Assembly: GCF_014839805.1 (NCBI RefSeq)
Contig: NC_051131.1
Location: 13,380,913-13,444,912 of the forward strand
Direction of reading: 5' to 3'
Origin: Manduca sexta
Lineage: Eukaryota > Arthropoda > Insecta > Lepidoptera > Sphingidae
DNA: 64,000 nt
Shown here: positions 47,637 to 59,400 of the stretch, in pieces
Position numbering within the stretch: the stretch's first letter is position 1
Layout of the letters: each line of letters begins with the position of its first letter
Made by a program: the position numbers and the translations under genes
Notes under the pieces: generated by a model
Seen by the model: only the letters and a program-made list of their open reading frames with translations
Told to the model about the DNA's origin: nothing
Database searches by the model: none

Positions 47637-47800
47637 TATTCACTCTACGGAGGTATAACGTTGTAATGGAAGGACAGCTTTCATATCCGTATAGATAAAC
47701 AGATTTTTTTTTGTTACTTATATGGCTATCAAAGCTGTCCTTTACGTCCGTACGTCACTTGAAAATCAGCGCTGCGGTATCAGACTGCTACTGCAGCAAG
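47637..47800. repeat. Imperfect hairpin, possible MITE
   Basis: GGAAGGACAGCTTTCATATCC pairs with TATGGCTATCAAAGCTGTCC across about 40 bases; outer parts TAACGTTGTAATGG and CCGTACGTCACTTG pair weakly. CCCTATTCACTC at the left end recalls the nearby MITE. Confidence 0.45.
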
Positions 47801-47896
47801 AAGCTGAAAGAGGGTTCCCATTGTTGGCACAATAGGTATAATTTATATTCATAGTTTTATGTTTTGTTATTACTATGTGCACGTTATACTTTTTCC

Positions 47897-48200
47897 CCCT
47901 TATTCATAGACGTTATATATCTAAGGACGGAGCATTGCTGTGATAACAAGTCTGTTTCTCAGCTTTGTTTATCTGACGGCTTGGTGTTTGTTCAGCTTTG
48001 TTTATCTGACGGCTTGGTGTTTGTTCAGCTTTGTTTAACTGACAGCCAACTAGATTTAAGCTGTATATCAATATTAGCCAATCACAACCGTCCTATGTCT
48101 ACGAATTGCGAAGGCTGCCATGCCGTCAGTACTGAGAAACAGACTAGTTATCACAGCAATGCTCCGCCGTCCTTAGATAATAAACCTCTATGAATAAGGG
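47897..48200 (+). mobile_element. MITE family G, copy 1
   Basis: Ends CCCTTATTCATAG and CTATGAATAAGGG. Inner arms pair over about 60-70 bases (GACGGAGCATTGCTGTGATAA on the left, its complement on the right). Inside lies a 33-base tandem repeat, 47959-47991, 47992-48024 and a partial third unit to 48047. Copy 2 is at 56211-56482 in the opposite orientation. Confidence 0.85.
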
Positions 48201-48789
48201 TGTGTGTGTTTAATAATAAATCTTCCCTCATTCTTCTTTCTTTCTTTAATTAGAACGCTAATTTGTAATAATATATGTCCTCGCAAGCGAAATAGGGCCT
48301 CTTAACTGTGCATAGATTATAAGTAGCGTCTTTTGGACACAAGTGTAATGACGCAATCGGTGACGATATGACGTCATGCTACAATTAATAAATCCTCATA
48401 AGCCACACAAAGACTAGTTGTATGCTTAGTGCGTAGTCTGGCGAGTGCTTTAGGTACCTACTTAATCTAAGCGGTAAGTAATTCTTTACGAAAACTCCGA
48501 GAATTCCCCGGGTTGTCCAACAGGAAACTTTCATACATCTATCAATAGAAGTAGGTAGTGATATTGGTTTGTATTTTATAAACTATATAATCCAAAATAT
48601 TTTTTTTTAATATGAAGAACCTGATGAATACAATTATTTTACGCCTAAGTATTTTTATGTCTATTTCATTCCACAAATTTTATAATGAATATCATAGATT
48701 TGTATAATACGGCATCGCACAAACTGTTGCCAAGAAACACTAAATAGTACTATGAAACTGTTAATTAATCTGAATATAATCCCTCCTAG
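48201..48789. other. Intergenic, no gene seen
   Basis: AT-rich; nothing recognised. Confidence 0.5.
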
Positions 48790-48985
48790 CCTAATTTCGG
48801 CCACGGAGACCCATCTCAACGGAGATCAGCCAAGTACGCATTGTGATATTATAGTGCACAAGTGTGTGTGCAATACACAGGTGCACTCTCTGTTACTTCG
48901 CTTTCATAGTCCGTTGAGACGGCAATCTTACATGACCGGAGAGATCAGGCGCAGGACCAACGACTTTGCATGCTTTCCGAGGCAA
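48790..48985 (+). repeat. Family H repeat, copy 1
   Basis: CAATACACAGGTGCACTC, then GAGACGGCAATCTTACATGAC and GAGAGATCAGGCGCAGGAC recur inverted at 61460-61650. Confidence 0.65.
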
Positions 48986-49059
48986 GAAAATATCACACTG
49001 CCAGCTTTCTGACTCCGCGTAGTAACTGATAATTTTTAAGATGGAAATACCCAGTCACA

Positions 49060-49150
49060 TTCATTTCTGGTCCGACCTGGGATTCCAACCCAGGATTTTA
49101 GTGCGGTAGTCGTACTCGTACTGCGTATGCACTACAACTACGCCAACTAG
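49060..49150 (-). repeat. tRNA-like SINE head
   Basis: On the minus strand GTTGGCGTAGTTGTAGTGC then CCTGGGTTGGAATCCCAGG, a family B-like head with a box B that has one change. It follows directly after a family H copy. Confidence 0.55.
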
Positions 49151-49611
49151 TCAGTCAAAAGTCAGTATCATCAGTACTCTACAATTGTAGTAGTGTCCAA
49201 GTAAAAAGCAAAGTTAAACGACTTTGGTGAGTTATTTAATGATAGCATAATTCTAATGTAAGCAATAAACGGATAAGTGTGGGCGACGACCTAGCTCTGC
49301 TGGGGTCGCCTACAATCGAAAGATTTAGGGCATGTCATTGTATCCGGGCTTATTTGATTTACGATAAGTTTTAAGGTCATTGAAGAATTGGGGCTTAGGT
49401 CTACATACAAGTCCTATATGAATTCTACCTTCTCTCAGAAACAAATGAAGTGTTGAATGAATGCTAAGAGGACGTCGCGTCGTGGAGGCCTCTCGATCAC
49501 TGTCAGCCATCCGCGCCCGCGCCACCACCCGCCTAGCGGCTCGCAGATTAGAATAGTTATAGTGTTTCTCATCAATAAGTTTCAGTCTCCGTCGCCTATA
49601 CACTGCGACTT
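49151..49611. other. Intergenic with a GC-rich block
   Basis: 49470-49560 is GC-rich (CGTCGCGTCGTGGAGGCC and CGCGCCCGCGCCACCACC), inside a minus-strand frame with an Arg-rich product that I do not recognise. No gene call is supported. Confidence 0.35.
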
Positions 49612-49850
49612 TTGCTGGTGGTAGGATATATTTTATATCCGCCCGAATAGCTACAACCGTACACAAGGTTTTAAAACCAGCCATAGTGGCTCAAGTAATT
49701 GTCGCATTCCGGAATCAGCCTGTTTATCCAGTTCCCACAGGCATAATTGTGTCGACTGAGAATTAATCGACGCTCGTCAGTCGAAACTCTATTTCCACTC
49801 AACTTAGCATCAGGTGCAGTGGGGTCACTTTAACATGCTCGTATAAAAAA
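49612..49850 (+). repeat. Family A retroposon, full length
   Basis: TGCTGGTGGTAGGATATATTT head, GTACACAAGGTTTTAAAACC, GCATAATTGTGTCGACTGAG, GTGCAGTGGGGTCACTTTAAC and a GCTCGTATAAAAAA tail, all in order. It is the reference copy for family A here. Confidence 0.85.
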
Positions 49851-49881
49851 ATAAACCAATCCGTTGAGTTCTTAGTTTATG

Positions 49882-50070
49882 AGACTTTCCCACCCTCACA
49901 CCCACCACTACAACTCCTGTAAGCCAGTGGCACGCATTTTATGACACCGAGCAGTGAAGCTCGGCGAGTCTCAGGGAAAACTAATATGTCATTATCCCGC
50001 AACGAAATTAATCAAATAGAAAGATAGGGAGGAGTTGGAAATATTAATTGTCCACTTCCCTCCAGAGCAA
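49882..50070 (+). repeat. Family E repeat, reference copy
   Basis: CCCACCCTCACACCCACCAC, GTGGCACGCATTTTATGAC, GAAGCTCGGCGAGTCTCAG and AATTAATCAAATAGAAAGATAG in order. The central GAGCAGTGAAGCTCGG can form a small hairpin. Confidence 0.75.
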
Positions 50071-50387
50071 TTAGAATTTTGAGTTCTTACTAAGAAAATT
50101 CCTTAAAACCGTGACAGTAATTTTGATAACAAAAATCTACCGTTCCATGGTACACTTCTCGCGATAATTACGTTCTTCCAATACGGAATACGGCGTCTAT
50201 GTTTAATGTTTTTGCGATCCGTTTATGGCTCGCTAACCGTCCAGTCGTTGCCCTGGACCACAACCTTTTCGGTTCATTGAATCGAGTTTAAATTTAGTGC
50301 AAATTACCGGTTAGGTATTTTGCCAGAATAATCGTTGCAATTTACAAGGTTTTGTTTTGACCATGACCGGCAGTGGCTTAACTGATA

Positions 50388-50585
50388 GATCCGCACTCCG
50401 CCGTGTGTATTCTGTCACATGATGTAATAGGGGTCAGTCTATCGCAATATCGGGCACAAATTCTAAACTCCTGGTCGACAGTATGCAGTAAACCAAATAA
50501 TTATCACTGTGTCCGATCCGGGGATCGAACCCGAGATCTTGTCTCTACAATCGTACCATAATACAAATACGCCACCGAAGTAGTC
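50388..50585 (-). repeat. Family B SINE, head and body
   Basis: On the minus strand: box B-like GGGTTCGATCCCCGG, then TTTGGTTTACTGCATACTG and GATAGACTGACCCC-type body. Confidence 0.65.
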
Positions 50586-50754
50586 ACCCATGAATAAAAT
50601 ACTGAAAATTATTATAAATATTAGTTACGTCTACACATTCGTTACATTTCGTGCACAGGAAATATACAAATGTCTCATACGACATGCTAAGTTTAAGGAA
50701 AACCGTTTTAACACCTAACATTTAGAAATTTGGCAAGTCACATAAAAATGTTAA

Positions 50755-50905
50755 CACCTCCCTAACTATCTCCCTATCTCTCTCTAACTCTATTTGATTA
50801 ATTTCGTTACGAGCTAAGACTAACTAATCGTCCCTGAGACTAGGCGAGCTTCGCTTAGTTTCATAAAATGCGTGCCTTTGCCGATTCTAGCTTACAAAAT
50901 GCAGT
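50755..50905 (-). repeat. Family E repeat, diverged
   Basis: TCTATTTGATTAATTTCGTTAC, CCTGAGACTAGGCGAGCTTC and AAAATGCGTGCC in order. Confidence 0.6.
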
Positions 50906-51902
50906 GTGAAGGCAAGAGTCTCATAGTCCCAAATATGTTCATGACCATACACTGCAGGCGTACTGCTCATTATTATCACAACAAAAACTTTACACGTACA
51001 AATTACGTTTCAAAATAATATAACACTAGATTAGTACCAATAAAACTCAAGAGCAAGTTAGTACTACGATAAATAGCCATTACGATGTTTGGATAACACT
51101 TATAACAACCAATAGTGCTAATTAATTCTAAATATGCTGATATCAACATCCTTGACCTATAAAACTTTGTAATTTGCAAAATCAACATGTATGCGAGTTT
51201 GAACTATATTGAACTATTTTAAAGTAATTTTTATGATACTACAATTACAACAGGACCTCTAGGAGTTATTATCACAACTTTCAAGAAGGCAGGGAGAGAA
51301 AAAAAAGGAAAGGATAGTGTTAACAATCTGATTATAGACTAAGGTAACCTAACTTAATGTTATTAGCCGTCCTAAAAATAAATAAATAACTATTTATGAA
51401 ATAACCAACTCAAAACTCCAGTACAATAACTGTACATTACATTTATAATAAATTATAACACTCCTCTTGTTTATCAAGCATGCGCATCTGCAAAATATCC
51501 TGTTTCGACTCGATAGCGATTCTGCAGTACATTACATTTCATGTGAAAATTAATTATCTTAATAATATTATATTGTATTTGCTTCATTCTTTTTACGCGT
51601 TGGGCAGCCTATTCCTCTAGCACTCATTTTACTGCAATGGCAATGAAGATTATAAAATCAGTCGACCAACCTTGTTTCCCTACTTTCTATGACCTGCACG
51701 TCCTAACTATAAACGTTAACAACGGAATCATTTAATTCTTGTTTTATCTGTTCTCACACCACTATAATGGAGTCGGAGCAAGACATTTTCCAAGCTCGTT
51801 ACAAGAATAGTTAGTTATAGAAATTGTAGTTAAGACGTAATTTCCACATCCCGCGCTACTACAAGACGATAATCCTTAGTTCATTATTTTATCTCCCGCT
51901 TA

Positions 51903-52095
51903 GCTATGGAGGGAAGTGGACAATTAATATTTCCAACTACTCCCTATCTTTCTAATTGATTAATTTCGTTGCGGGATAATGACAAATTAGTTTTCCCCGA
52001 GACTCGCCGAGCTTCACTACTCGGTGTCATAAAATACGTGCCACTGCTGATCCTGGCTTACAGGAGTTATAGTGGTGGGTGTGAGGGCGAGAAAG
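51903..52095 (-). repeat. Family E repeat, inverted partner of 49882
   Basis: GGAGGGAAGTGGACAATTAAT, GAGACTCGCCGAGCTTCACTAC and AGTGGTGGGTGTGAGGGC; near-complete and inverted relative to the reference copy 1.8 kb away. Confidence 0.7.
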
Positions 52096-52189
52096 TCTCT
52101 ATTACAAGACGAGGGAGGGACGATTACAATAGGAACGATTTTGTGGCACGAACACGTCATCCACTTCGAACGGAGAAACAATAGTCATT

Positions 52190-52240
52190 ACGCCTTACCC
52201 CTGAAGGGGCAGGCAGTACCTCTGCCTAATTAAAATTTGT
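52190..52240 (-). repeat. Family B SINE tail scrap
   Basis: ACGCCTTACCCCTGAAGGGG then CAGTACCTCTGCC is the inverted extreme tail of family B. Confidence 0.45.
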
Positions 52241-54329
52241 AAATTACTCAGCAGTTGTCAACACAACATTAATTACCATTAATTTATTTTTGACACCGTA
52301 AACATTTAAAGCGGTGCCTATTTTGTTCATTTACGTAATCATATCTACAATTGCACTTAAACATTATCCAACTGTAGTACCGGTGCGACCAGTTGAACGG
52401 TTTTGGCACAACTCCAGTTTTGGCATAACACCGGTTTTACCTTCCGGCATATGATTTGCCTGGACTTTTGCGCGTTGCATAAGTGATTTTACGTAGTTGG
52501 CTACTGAATGGTTACTTTTGGGATTAATGATGTATTATGTGGTCGTCACAATTATTTGGGAAAATAGTGTGAATAAAAAAAACAGTCGAATTGAGAACCT
52601 TCTCCTTTTTTGAAGTCAGTTAAAAAGAACAATCAGCTTTACAAAAGTAACATATTTATACCAACATAAATGCGTAAATGAAACAAGGATTTAATATTTA
52701 TATAATTGTAAGCATGTACAATAAAAATCAATGAATGTGTTAGCAGTATGAAATATTTCCATCGATGTCCTGTATCAGGGCCCGAAGCCTACGAAATTTT
52801 AAATCAAGAAAAAATAATAGTAATGATTAATTGTTAGAATAAAATGTTCTTTTCTCTACAACCTGCTCACTACTCTCTCTACTACCCTTTTCATAAACTG
52901 TCTACATTCATATAGAACTATCCAGTAAAATTTTGTAAAAAATGTATTCAAAAATACACTCATGTTCTCAAGTCAATAAAGAATACGGGATTTATTCTTA
53001 TAAGTTAGTAATAAAAGTAATTTATAAATTATAATTGGTGCTACTGGAAAATATTAGAACACCTGACATTCAAAATAAACATTCCTACTTTTACTAGAAT
53101 GGGATAAAGAAAACAATTTAATATAAGATGACCGATAACAAAACAAGTTCATCGTATTGCATAAACGTGGTGAACGAAAGTCAAGAGCGTTATGATAAGT
53201 TCAAAGAGCGCCGGCTGCGCAGGCGCATGCGATCGACCGTTAAATTGGATGCGCTCGTGCAGCCGGATGTCTGCTAATATTAACAGTATATAATGTTCTG
53301 TTGTTTGTAGGTATGAGTACCTATTGAATTCTTATGATATATATCTTATGATATTTTTTTCTACACGTTTAGTAGTGATTCGGCTGTTATGCCGCTGATG
53401 TCTTGAACTCAATTCCTGGTTTATTATAAAGAAAAATCAATTTAACAACAAAAGTCCTACCGATTTGAACTTGTGTTACAACGGTGATGTAAAGGTGAGA
53501 TAGTATCGTAATAAAAATATATTTTGCTACTCTATATTTTGAAACTTCTCTTTTATAAATTATACTGTCTTTTTTTAATATGTAGACAACAGATACAGCT
53601 GGATAACATTCCAATTATTCAGAAATGGTTACGTCACTGTTTCATGTAAGTAACCCCAATGAATCAGCAATTTACACAATACCGGAATTGTCAATGGGCC
53701 CGAGAAAATCTCGCTTTCGCTTTCCGGCATATGTAAGTTTTCTCTTATATATACCTGTTTATACTACCTAAATAGATAAGTGTTATATTACAAAAAAGTT
53801 CGTCGAAATCTCTATCTCTATTTCTTTACGTATTTCCGTCACAAAATAGGATCGTATCACTTTAGCACCTAAAATCTTGGGTATGAAACTTATATTTTCT
53901 GATCGAAGAGAGCCTATCAACTATTCAGAGCCCAGCCAGTCGATGTTTATGAGTGGCGTGCATTACTTACCATCAAGTAATCGATCTCGTTGGAACCTAG
54001 TTTCATTATCATCGACATCATGAAGCCTCCCCCCAAGGCAATTCTTGTGCGCTCAGTCTTCACACCGCATACACGCCCATACTCGGGGGTATATTTGCTA
54101 CAGCCCTAGGTACACAGTCCAGTGTGTATACCTCATAGTTGTAACTACACATATAAGCTTTTGAGTCTTCTCCCCACCGCCCATCGTTAAAAGGTTGCTT
54201 TCCCTTCTCCCACACTTTCCTTCCCCAGATATCTCATCCCAACTTTCCTCCAGGGCCCTGCAGACCCTGAGCCAGTATCCCATTAGCAGGTTTTTCCGAC
54301 GTGGACTGCGGGGTCCAACAATAAAAAAA
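52241..54329. other. Intergenic, no gene seen
   Basis: Apart from the CpG block at 53195, mostly AT-rich. 54010-54310 is GC-richer (CCTTCCCCAGATATCTC, CTGCAGACCCTGAGCC) and resembles old SINE sequence; the same type of sequence is hinted at 28080-28200. Confidence 0.45.
53195..53275. promoter_or_regulatory. Isolated CpG-rich block with NRF1-like site
   Basis: In AT-rich surroundings, GCGCCGGCTGCGCAGGCGCATGCG and then CGATCGACCG stand out. TGCGCAGGCGCATGCG is close to the palindromic NRF1/erect-wing motif (GCGCATGCGC type). It may be a promoter of a gene that I cannot see, or just an odd block. Confidence 0.3.
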
Positions 54330-54654
54330 CTACATAAAGCTCACTGTTGAACAAGGACCTCTCCTAAAGACCAGAGGGACCTGTCAAAAGCAGTCTACAT
54401 CCTAGTTAAAAAAAAAAACAGAAACGAAGCGAGAACCTCAAGTATTACTACTAAGGATAGTAACCTGATACTCGAAAATATCGCACCGAATACAAATCGC
54501 GTAACCATATGACAGATTGGTAAACATCGTCTATAGAATAATATTATCGGCCGTCTTGCGCAGCTACGTAGCGAAATCATTATGGTTACCACCTGCAGCT
54601 CACTCCATGCTATATATGGATTTCAGTTCTTTATAAATGAAGACGAGACGAGCA

Positions 54655-54765
54655 ATACTGTTTGTAAACATGCTGGATGCAGTCCGCTTTTGACAGGTCC
54701 ATCTGGAAATCTTTGGGGGAGGTCTATGTTCAGCAGTGGACTTTTTTGGCTGATGATGATGTTGA
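54655..54765 (+). mobile_element. RTE-type LINE 3' end
   Basis: GGAAATCTTTGGGGGAGGTC, then GTTCAGCAGTGGACTTTTTTG and a GATGATGATG tail. Confidence 0.7.
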
Positions 54766-55444
54766 AACACCATGATAGTTCCTTAGTAAGTTAAGTGTTG
54801 GAAATAATTTTAGTTATTTTGTTATTTGTTTGAATTTTATTTTATTGTTATCGCTGTTATAATATTGTTAGATTTAGAGTTAGATTATATTGTTAGATGT
54901 AAGTGTTTTGCCTAAGTGCTGTAAACTTTCATTGAATTATAATAAATAAATAAATAGGTGATACCAATTATTGATATGATCCAGAAGTTTTAATTGCAAA
55001 GCTGTAAGTGGTATTATTTTTTATTTTAATCATCAGGTATAAGTTGTTAGGAGATTTTGTAATTCAACAGTAGTGAACCTCGATAATGGAGCCTACAGGT
55101 TCCCGGCAATGGTAATGCGGTGTGAGTCCTTATTAAATAATTTTCTCCTTATTTGGAAATTTTAATATTTCTAGCTAGTGTGTTAAAACAAAAATAATGC
55201 AAATTATCTTTAGGTTTACTGGCATTTCTCTTAAAACAGAAGTGAAATCTGTTGAGCAGTTACATGATGCACGCATTAATGACAGAATCAACTCAATTGC
55301 TATTGTAGCAATTCGTAATGGACACAATCAATTCAGAGTGGTTACTGTTTGGCGACAAAGTGGCAACATTGTTTGCAATATCTTTCAATACATCTTAAAC
55401 ATTATTTTGTTAATAAGAAAAAACCACCGCTCTGAGGACCTGGA

Positions 55445-55650
55445 TTCCAATCCTGAACAAAGTGATATTTGGATTTTTCTGCTCAGTATCATCCCGGAGT
55501 CGAAAATTTGTGTCCGAGATGGCGATAAGCTTATCCTGTATCAAATCATGGGACAGAACATACATAGCGAAAAGTGAGTGCCCTAATTGCACCTCTGCCT
55601 ACCCCTTCGGTGATAAAGGCGTGATATGTGTGTGCCCTTTTTCATTAAAC
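55445..55650 (+). repeat. Family B SINE body and tail
   Basis: TTCCAATCCTGAACAAAGTG (decayed box B), GGATTTTTCTGCTCAGTATC, GAGATGGCGATAAGC, GGGACAGAACATACATAGCG and CTCTGCCTACCCCTTCGG in order. Confidence 0.75.
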
Positions 55651-55767
55651 CTCTATTTAAAGCCGCGTAATTAATAGATCAAAGCAAAAGATTTACATTG
55701 AAAATGGATTTTATATTATATTTTTTCTTCTTTGATAAGTACAGGCTTCATATTTATTCAACCCCCT

Positions 55768-56010
55768 ACTATACATGGTATTTTGCAAACTTATACTCCA
55801 TCGTAACACCCCGGAAAACGCACACAAATGTCATAAACACTTGAAATTGAAGCACAAGAAATAAACACTTGACATTGAAGAAAGATTATATACTTTTTCT
55901 TCCATAACTACACTCTTCATACTGATTCTACCCCCATACTATATCTGGTATTTTGCAAATAAATACTAGACCGTAACACCCCGGAAAGCGGTTACAAATG
56001 CCATAAGCAC
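55768..56010 (+). repeat. Imperfect tandem duplication, 170-base period
   Basis: GGTATTTTGCAAA, then CGTAACACCCCGGAAA and CATAAACACT-type sequence occur at 55778-55840 and again 170 bases later. Two units only. Confidence 0.7.
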
Positions 56011-56210
56011 CGCCCTCATTTAGTTAAATCGAAGCAACCGTGACCCGTGATGATGGAGAGCCTACATATCGCAACAAGACGACGTTAATTGTGCCAAGAA
56101 TGTATTAAAGGAGGTGTTTGATCCTTATTTGCTAGATGTGACTGCGTGGTATAAACAGACGCAAGGTCTTGATAATAAGGCATAAATTGCGTTGTAGAGT
56201 TAAAAACTAG

Positions 56211-56482
56211 CCCCTTTATTCATAGACGTTAATTATCTAAGGACGGAGAATTGCAGTGATAACAAGTCTGTTTCTCAGTGCTGACGGCATGGCAGCCTTT
56301 GCAGTGCATAGACATAGGCGCGTTGTGATTGGCTAATATTGAGATACAACTTGAATCTAATTGGCAGTCAGATAAACAAAGCTGAACAAACAGCAAGCTG
56401 TCAGATAAACAAAGCTGAGACTCAGACTTGTTATCACAGCAATGCTCCGTCTTTAGATAAAAAACGTCTATGAATACGGGGG
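56211..56482 (-). mobile_element. MITE family G, copy 2
   Basis: Ends CCCCTTTATTCATAGACG and CGTCTATGAATACGGGGG. The interior matches copy 1 in reverse complement but has about one and a half tandem units instead of almost three. Confidence 0.85.
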
Positions 56483-58829
56483 TAAAGGTTTTTAGTCCCT
56501 TAATATGTAGACTGAACATGTAATTTGTAATTAATTCTGCATGACATTTAACAGTAATATTGGCATTGTTCCTGTTTAGCTCATCAGAGAAGCAACATGC
56601 GAGTCTCGCCTTACAGATTTATAAAAACAACTTCTGTCTACAATCTTCCAATATTCGTCTATTATACTTCAATGTGTCATTAGTACAGTACACTTTTCAA
56701 GCCATTCATTTTTTTTAATTTACAAAGTAATTTTAACGCAAAGAAAATTTCATTGTTCATTCCATTAGATAATATATCAGTGGTCAAAATACCCAACGTA
56801 AGGACAATATGCGAGACATCATCGATTGCAAAACGTGTTAGCTTTCGACAAACGCGCAAGGACGTATCACTATTGGATTATTAGCGATTGATTCTCGACA
56901 CGTCTAGTGTCGCGATAATGCCCGACTATCGTGTCGAAGAACGGTTTTGTTTTGAATTTAAATTTGGAATGAAAGTTAATCATACTTTGGGCATAGATAA
57001 TCGTATTACTGGTTATTTACTTTCTTGTCTAGAGTTTCGATAAACTAAAAAGAAAATGCAATATGTTATTTTAACCTTAGCATTTTGAATTTCGAACACA
57101 GCAGGGAAAAACAAAAATAGGCCTTTTACGTTACCTTAACCACCGAGAAGACAAACGACTGCACATTACTCAACTTGATGAGATGATAGTTGATACCATC
57201 GATATATTATATGTACTACATACTAGATTTGGAGTTCCGAACATTCACTGTGTTCAACTGAATTGAACTGCAATCCTTCAAACTGATTTTACTATGGCAA
57301 TATTGACAACTTGTGGTTGTATACGGAGTGGCGCTCATGACATTTTGGTTGTCATTTTAGTTCAGATTTTGAAGAAATAGTTTATAACATGGACCTTTGT
57401 GTCTATAGAATATACGTCAATGCTTGAGACAAATTCTTAATCTCGAAATCATCTCGCGCTCCATAAACTTCTCAAAAGCCTCGGTCGAATCACTAAACAA
57501 CATTATAATTCCGATCACATCACCGACAAACATCGACGGTTTGCGCATACATCTTAGACGTTAGTATTAATTATCGCCTTTCCTTACGCTTTCGTTTTTT
57601 TTATCAACTTTGACAAGTAAAAGGCGTGCAAGGGCGGCATAGTGAAAGCAAGTTACATAATCATCGTTTGCTCCTTGCAACCTGTTATGCAGCGTAGTTG
57701 AATTTTGTATTACGGGTCTTATTTGCGACTGGGTGTTGCTCAAAACTTAGTGAAATGCCTTTTCTGTAACAAAAAGTCTCCTGTGTACAAGTTGACATAG
57801 ATACACATGGACTGTATCTTAGTATAGAATCAAGACTGTGTGTTTTTGTATTTGTCTATAATGTCCCAATGTTGGGCCAAAGGCCTCCCCAAGATCTTTG
57901 CATGAATCGCGGTCCTATGTAGTTGTAGTGGTGGTGTAGTGAACAAGTTATTCTTAAAATAGTATAGCTCGTCCTGTCGTATGTTCTTTAGTGAATACCT
58001 CGACACCTACGAATAGAGTCAGGGTTCTCCAACAGTGGCGAAGCATCCATATAACCAATTCCTGTCGGATTCCCTTTATGTAAAATTGATGTCGAATCTA
58101 ATTATCATTAGAACGATTTGCAGATCACATTTATAGCTATTAGTACCTATATGAGTCGGGTTCCCTTTCGGAAAATTTCACACTACGCCACTGCTCTACC
58201 AACTGGCGAACCTGGCCCAAAGCTCGTTAGGAATATGACTGACATCACCAGCTCCGTACTATTTACGCTTAGCGGCTTTCCGAGCTACATCAGCAATTCG
58301 AGTTTTGAAGCGCAATTCGGTGTTTCGAACACGACCTGTTACTTTAACACCTAAAATGTTCCGCTCAATTGCCCATTGACAAACCTTAGGCCTGCATTAT
58401 GTGAAATTATGAAAATGTTTATAAAATTTGTATCTGCAGTGTTATTGCAAAAAAAATCTTAATTATTTAATCTGTATTCCTCTGATAAAATTGTCATGGA
58501 TTTCGGAAAACCCGTTATCACCTTATCTATATTCAGCGACCGTTTGCCGAGCACACAATGAAGTCACGAACCAACACCGATTGTCTCTGTAAGTGTCTCT
58601 TGTATTTCGAATGTTTACTCACGTCCTGGCTTAGTTCATCAGATTATAACAGAATGACCTTGTATGTAATACAATTAAGTTTCTAAAAATGTGACGTTAT
58701 TATATTACAAGATAAATTACTAGAGGATCTGTTATATCGAAGAGTCTGTCTAGTTTTACACTTTTGTAATATGAATTTCTGCCGTCTAGCAGCAGTTGAA
58801 GCACTATTGTCTAGCAGTTAGGACATAGC
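56483..58829. other. Intergenic, no gene seen
   Basis: AT-rich to average sequence with scattered short open frames, none with a domain or splice support. No RNA gene found. Confidence 0.5.
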
Positions 58830-58839
58830 GATATGTTGT

Positions 58840-59010
58840 TAGCGACCATCGTACACTAGATATTAAAACCCCCCATAGTGTCCCACGTACGTGTGCCACA
58901 TTCCGGTAACAGCCTGTATATCCAGTTCCAAGAGGCCGGCATAATTGTTTCGACTGTGGTGAGGTAATCATCTCTTGTCAGTCGACATTCTATTATAAGT
59001 CTGTATGGTT
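58840..59010 (+). repeat. Family A retroposon, diverged
   Basis: CATCGTACACTAGATATTAAAACC, CCACGTACGTGTGCCACATTCCGG and GGCATAATTGTTTCGACTG in order. Confidence 0.65.
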
Positions 59011-59217
59011 ACTTTACTCGAGTTTATTTAACCATTTTCCTCGTGCCAGTCTCGGTACGGTTCAATTCCGAGCGATGGCATTTTACGCGAGCGGTCCGAC
59101 CGCATTATCGAGTGACGGCATCACATTCCGATGTATGTTTAAGGCATATTTTGATTTGATTGATTCTGCTATTTCGTTCTATCATGATCTTGTGCATAAT
59201 ATACCTCCATTACGTCA

Positions 59218-59400
59218 TCTATACTATACTATGCTGAAGAGTTCGTTTGTTTAACGGAGCTAATCTCAGGAACTACTGGTTCGAATTGAAAAATTCTTTT
59301 AATTTTGGGTAGCCTATTTATCAAGGAAGGCCATAAGCTATATACGTATACATAATAGTATACCGTATAGATAGAATAAAAGGATTTTGCTTTCTGTCTA
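59218..59400 (+). mobile_element. Helitron 5' end, truncated
   Basis: TCTATACTATACTATGCTGAAG then CTAATCTCAGGAACTACTGG matches the head and first tandem unit of the 11587-12601 Helitron; A precedes the TC at 59217. No CTAG end follows. Confidence 0.65.

Noticed and set aside
47864..48193. 109-codon Cys/Leu/Ser-rich frame and its 96-codon partner at 56229-56519
   Set aside because: Both are translations of the two MITE G copies; similarity reflects the shared DNA and a 33-base unit, not a protein family.
49325..49684. 119-codon Arg-rich minus-strand frame
   Set aside because: Its first part is translated family A retroposon and the rest has no known domain.
55197..55577. 126-codon frame
   Set aside because: Runs into a family B SINE; no domain in the unique part.
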